Source: Axinella damicornis
Taxonomy: Eukaryota > Porifera > Demospongiae > Axinellida > Axinellidae
NCBI GenBank assembly: GCA_963931865.1
Contig: OZ007507.1
Span: forward strand, 19,719,985-19,783,984
Length of the DNA: 64,000 nucleotides
Direction: 5' to 3'
Under the pieces are notes generated by a model that saw nothing but the letters and a program-made list of their open reading frames with translations, searched no databases and was not told where the DNA came from. This document shows, one piece after another, positions 63,846-64,000 of this stretch. The stretch's first letter is position 1; each line of letters opens with the position of its first letter. A program made the position numbers and the translations under genes.

Positions 63846-64000
63846 GTGGGAGAGATACTAGTATACTAAACAGAATACAAGACAGGAGAAGTAGTATACT
63901 GAGATTTACTAGATAGAATACTAGAAGGGAGGGATAGTATACTGAAATTTACCAGATAAAATGCTAGAGAGGAGAAATAGTATACTGGATTTACTCCATA

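Overview
The window is eukaryotic and almost certainly metazoan. Genes have GT-AG introns, and one recognisable gene is the retrograde intraflagellar-transport motor dynein-2 heavy chain (DYNC2H1). HSPA12-type Hsp70 exons, Death-domain-like exons and a caspase-like (C14) fragment are also present. The very high density of nested Ty3/Gypsy, non-LTR, hAT, Mutator-like, Harbinger-like and Tc1/mariner/pogo-type debris suggests an early-branching invertebrate. A demosponge is my best guess from the style of the Death-domain, caspase and LINE families, but that is inference. A run of 200 Ns (59362-59561) marks a scaffold join.

Layout. 0-5.6 kb: tandem first-exon-like repeats, a Mutator-like element with 9-bp target duplication, the end of a Gypsy integrase and a triplicated repeat block. 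5.7-11.1 kb: a nearly full-length but broken Ty3/Gypsy element with LTRs; part of its pol is inverted in place. 11.4-12.9 kb: minus-strand 5' exons of an HSPA12-like gene. 15.0-18.1 kb: minus-strand Death-domain-like exon, then five C-terminal exons of DYNC2H1. 18.5-21.1 kb: small palindromic elements. 22.7-28.7 kb: caspase-like fragment, TA-flanked MITE, Death-domain-like pseudo-exon, a proline/glutamine minisatellite exon and an unrecognised exon. 29.6-41.1 kb: a huge inverted repeat whose arms hold arrays of a 20-bp repeat; each arm has been hit by different later insertions. 42-43.5 kb: second DYNC2H1 C-terminal fragment, hAT remnant and two near-perfect palindromes. 44.3-45.6 kb: the large 3' exon of an HSPA12-like gene. 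46-58.4 kb: transposon graveyard including hAT, Gypsy, tRNA-derived SINEs, Harbinger-like and pogo-like elements, and a Mutator-like element carrying a RecQ-like helicase fragment. 58.5-59.3 kb: third first-exon-like repeat and a second HSPA12 exon 2. 59.56-64 kb: plus-strand exons of DYNC2H1 tail, running off the right edge.

The host genes are fragmented and shuffled. Pieces of DYNC2H1 and HSPA12 lie on both sides of the inverted repeat, and several conserved exons carry single-base frameshifts, so either pseudogenisation or residual assembly errors are common. The strongest candidates for something undescribed are (i) a family of about ten elements with TAGCCTCGTTCCCAGGCC-type termini and 9-bp target duplications, ranging from a 36-bp pure palindrome to elements over 600 bp carrying gene fragments, and (ii) the 11.5-kb foldback-like structure.
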